A stretch of DNA of 64,000 bases from NCBI GenBank assembly GCA_021740085.1, contig JAIPAL010000003.1, positions 1-64,000 on the forward strand, in the 5' to 3' direction. Positions 62,012 through 64,000 of this stretch are shown in pieces. The notes under the pieces are model-generated. The model saw nothing but the letters and a program-made list of their open reading frames with translations, was not told the origin of the DNA and searched no databases. How positions within the stretch are numbered: position 1 is the stretch's first letter; each line of letters starts with the position of its first letter. This stretch comes from Crocinitomicaceae bacterium. GTDB lineage: Bacteria; Bacteroidota; Bacteroidia; Flavobacteriales_D; Crocinitomicaceae. Position numbers and translations under genes: made by a program.

Positions 62012-63346
62012 TCACATTTCAAATGATTCCATAAATTTTGTGGTGAAATTCCCAGAATTAAATTCTGGGTTTTCCATTAGCTTTTGATGAAATGGAATCG
62101 TTGTTTTTACCCCCTCAATAATATATTCATCAAGGGCTCTTTTCATTTTTAGAATCGCTTCTTCACGAGTTTGAGCTACAACTATTAACTTTGAAATCAT
62201 GGAGTCGTAATGCGGCGGTATAGAATATCCAGCATAAACGTGGGTATCAATTCTAACACCGTGTCCGCCCGGCGAGTGATATTGAAGTATTTTTCCTGGA
62301 CTTGGCCGAAAATCATTGAGTGGGTCTTCAGCATTTATGCGACATTGAATAGCATGCATAAGCGGGAGGTAATTTTTCCCTGATATTTTTTCGCCTGCCG
62401 CAATTTTAATTTGCTCCTTTATCAAATCAAAATTAATAACCTCTTCAGTAATGGTATGTTCTACTTGAATTCTTGTATTCATTTCCATGAAGTAAAAATC
62501 TCTATTTTTATCCACTAGAAATTCAACCGTGCCCACGCCTTCATATTTTACTGCTTTCGCCGCTTTGATTGCAGCTGTGCCCATTCTTTCGCGGAGTTCG
62601 TCCGTCATAAATGGCGAAGGCGTTTCTTCAACTAATTTTTGATGGCGGCGCTGAATAGAACAGTCTCTTTCAGACATGTGGCAGGCATTTCCATATTGAT
62701 CACCCGCGATTTGAATTTCTATATGACGAGGTTCTTGTATGAATTTTTCCATATAAATCCCATCATTTCCAAAAGCTGCGGCTGCTTCTTGTCTAGCAGA
62801 ATCCCATGCGGCTTGCATTTCATCCGCCATCCAGACAATACGCATTCCTTTGCCACCGCCACCAGCAGTTGCTTTTAAAATAACCGGATATTTTACCAAA
62901 TCAGCATTGGACAGGGCCTCCTTGACATCTTTTATTAAGCCTTTAGAGCCGGGGATACAAGGAACTCCAGCTTTTATCATAGTTGCTTTCGCCGTTGCCT
63001 TATCACCCATTCCTGCTATTTGCTCAGGCAGGGCACCTATAAATTTAATGCCGTGTTCTTGACAAACTTTAGAAAATTTTTCGTTTTCAGACAAAAAACC
63101 GTAGCCCGGGTGAATTGCATCAGCGTTCGTTATTTCAGCGGCAGCGATAATGTTTGGGATAGAAAGGTATGATTTTGAACTCATGGGTGGTCCGATACAA
63201 ACCGCTTCATCAGCGAATCTGACTGGAAGACTGTCCTTGTCTGCCGTTGAATAAACAGCCACTGTTTTTATTCCCATTTCCTTACAGGTTCGAATAATGC
63301 GCATAGCAATTTCCCCCCTATTGGCGATTAGTATTTTTTTAAACAT
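62012..63346 (-). CDS. accC: Acetyl-CoA carboxylase, biotin carboxylase subunit
   Basis: A 444-residue ATP-grasp enzyme: start [20 protein letters not shown], then [20 protein letters not shown] loop [44 protein letters not shown] and the C-terminal [20 protein letters not shown]. It carboxylates the biotin of BCCP using ATP and bicarbonate, the first half-reaction of malonyl-CoA synthesis. It lies 18 bp downstream of accB in the fabH-accB-accC operon. Confidence 0.96.
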   Translation of the reverse strand: MFKKILIANRGEIAMRIIRTCKEMGIKTVAVYSTADKDSLPVRFADEAVCIGPPMSSKSYLSIPNIIAAAEITNADAIHPGYGFLSENEKFSKVCQEHGIKFIGALPEQIAGMGDKATAKATMIKAGVPCIPGSKGLIKDVKEALSNADLVKYPVILKATAGGGGKGMRIVWMADEMQAAWDSARQEAAAAFGNDGIYMEKFIQEPRHIEIQIAGDQYGNACHMSERDCSIQRRHQKLVEETPSPFMTDELRERMGTAAIKAAKAVKYEGVGTVEFLVDKNRDFYFMEMNTRIQVEHTITEEVINFDLIKEQIKIAAGEKISGKNYLPLMHAIQCRINAEDPLNDFRPSPGKILQYHSPGGHGVRIDTHVYAGYSIPPHYDSMISKLIVVAQTREEAILKMKRALDEYIIEGVKTTIPFHQKLMENPEFNSGNFTTKFMESFEM

Positions 63347-63364
63347 TTGTCTATTTTATTAGTG

Positions 63365-63832
63365 TTATGGCTCAACTAAAAATAAAGGTTGGTCGTACTC
63401 AACTGGCGATGAGTCATCTACCAAAACCTTCACTATTTTTCCAGACACCTCTGACTCAATCTCATTAAACAACTTCATTGCTTCAATGATACAAATTTTA
63501 TCGCCTTTTTGAATCATCGTTCCCACTGAAACGAAGGGGTCCTTTTCAGGGCTAGTAGAACGATAAAAAGTTCCTATCATACTCGATTTTATCGTAATTA
63601 AATTACTTGCAACCTCAGCAACAGTCTCCGCAACAACCTGAGCTACAGGCGCGGGAGTTGAAACAGCAGCTTGTTGAATTACTGGTGTGTGTTGAATAAC
63701 TTGCGGTGCCTCATGAATGGAATTTGTTCCTCCATCAATTGCAATAAAAAAATCATCCCGCTCAATTTCCACCCTCCCAATACCTGTTTTCGCGACAAGT
63801 TTAATTAGTTCTCTTATTTCTTCCGTTGTCAT
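63365..63832 (-). CDS. accB: Biotin carboxyl carrier protein
   Basis: A 155-residue carrier. N-terminal helix [20 protein letters not shown], a flexible Ala/Pro/Val/Gln-rich linker (about 41-75), then the biotinyl domain with the biotin site [11 protein letters not shown], Lys at residue about 120. It carries CO2 between AccC and the carboxyltransferase. It lies 25 bp after fabH. Confidence 0.95.
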   Translation of the reverse strand: MTTEEIRELIKLVAKTGIGRVEIERDDFFIAIDGGTNSIHEAPQVIQHTPVIQQAAVSTPAPVAQVVAETVAEVASNLITIKSSMIGTFYRSTSPEKDPFVSVGTMIQKGDKICIIEAMKLFNEIESEVSGKIVKVLVDDSSPVEYDQPLFLVEP

Positions 63833-63857
63833 ATTGTTTGTGTTAAAAATTTACTAT

Positions 63858-64000
63858 TTAAGAATTGTATGCCCATTTGATATAAACCGCTCCCCACGTA
63901 AACCCACCACCAAATGCCGATAAAATAATATTGTCACCTTTTTTAAGTTGATTTTCATAATCCCAAAGACAAAGGGGAAGTGTTCCCGCTGTTGTATTGC
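63858..64000 (-). CDS. fabH: 3-oxoacyl-ACP synthase III (FabH), C-terminal part (runs off the window)
   Basis: Only the last 47 codons are inside. They read [15 protein letters not shown], a basic stretch, then [20 protein letters not shown] and a short tail ending in TAA. The conserved Asn of the Cys-His-Asn triad is the first residue visible (N in NTTAGT), and [10 protein letters not shown] is the family's C-terminal signature. The full enzyme condenses acetyl-CoA with malonyl-ACP to start fatty acids. It is upstream of accB in the same direction. Confidence 0.93.
   Translation of the reverse strand, partial: NTTAGTLPLCLWDYENQLKKGDNIILSAFGGGFTWGAVYIKWAYNS

Overview
The window reads as a chromosome segment of a low-GC Bacteroidota, most likely a Flavobacteriales member (Crocinitomicaceae/Cryomorphaceae-like; the family level is a guess). 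The evidence is: several type IX secretion (T9SS) cargo proteins with type A or type B C-terminal sorting domains; SprB and PKD repeats; DUF4271 and DUF4292 genes; a split atpD-atpC pair; and promoters of the Bacteroidota form TTG-N(about 19-21)-TAnnTTTG. I see no phage, insertion sequence, plasmid or CRISPR signature. Apart from the accessory genes, the gene order is that of a conserved core genome.

Layout. 1-9.4 kb: mostly secreted proteins without a confident function. They include a kelch-like membrane protein, a protein with an internal duplication, a free-standing GldM C-terminal-domain homologue and a YwqK/MORN-repeat protein, preceded by the tail of a protein with a CxxCH haem motif. 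9.4-9.9 kb: a gene-poor stretch with two hairpin-bearing direct repeats and a tRNA-Arg(TCG) with its own promoter and terminator. 9.9-16.5 kb: a FG-GAP/SprB T9SS cargo protein overlapping an oligopeptide-binding lipoprotein, tryptophan 2,3-dioxygenase and a bestrophin. 16.5-21.8 kb (minus): the envelope biogenesis cluster uppS-bamA-ompH-ompH-murI. 21.9-25.3 kb (minus): atpD-atpC, a LolC/E-type permease and rbfA. 25.4-33.5 kb (plus): an MsbA-type ABC exporter, a T9SS type B adhesin and the lepA-cytochrome-hflX operon. 33.5-36.7 kb (minus): an exported thioredoxin-fold protein, hemD and DUF4271. 36.8-43.5 kb: glutaryl-CoA dehydrogenase-like gene; serS with a lipoprotein and a TPR gene; a cyanophycinase/isoaspartyl-peptidase pair. 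43.6-48.9 kb (plus): the tightly overlapping cluster dut-nucleotidyltransferase-TPR lipoprotein-DUF4292-EnvC-like. 48.8-52.8 kb (minus): flippase, chain-length regulator and O-antigen ligase-like genes. 53-61.8 kb (minus): two tandem, C-terminally paralogous T9SS type B giants. 62-64 kb (minus): fabH-accB-accC of fatty-acid synthesis.

The strongest points for follow-up are four. (1) The 2070-residue adhesin carries a segment that closely resembles the TNF-like plus glycine-rich extracellular module of animal ALK/LTK receptors, next to a near-identical higher-order SprB repeat array. (2) The tRNA-Arg has its almost universal G19-C56 tertiary pair replaced by a matching U19-A56. (3) A stand-alone GldM periplasmic-domain protein is coupled to a protein with an internal duplication. 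(4) Several genes have start codons 4-8 nt behind a TAnnTTTG element, which predicts leaderless mRNAs, and one permease seems to start at a non-canonical ATT. All calls are from reading sequence and memory of families; no search was run.
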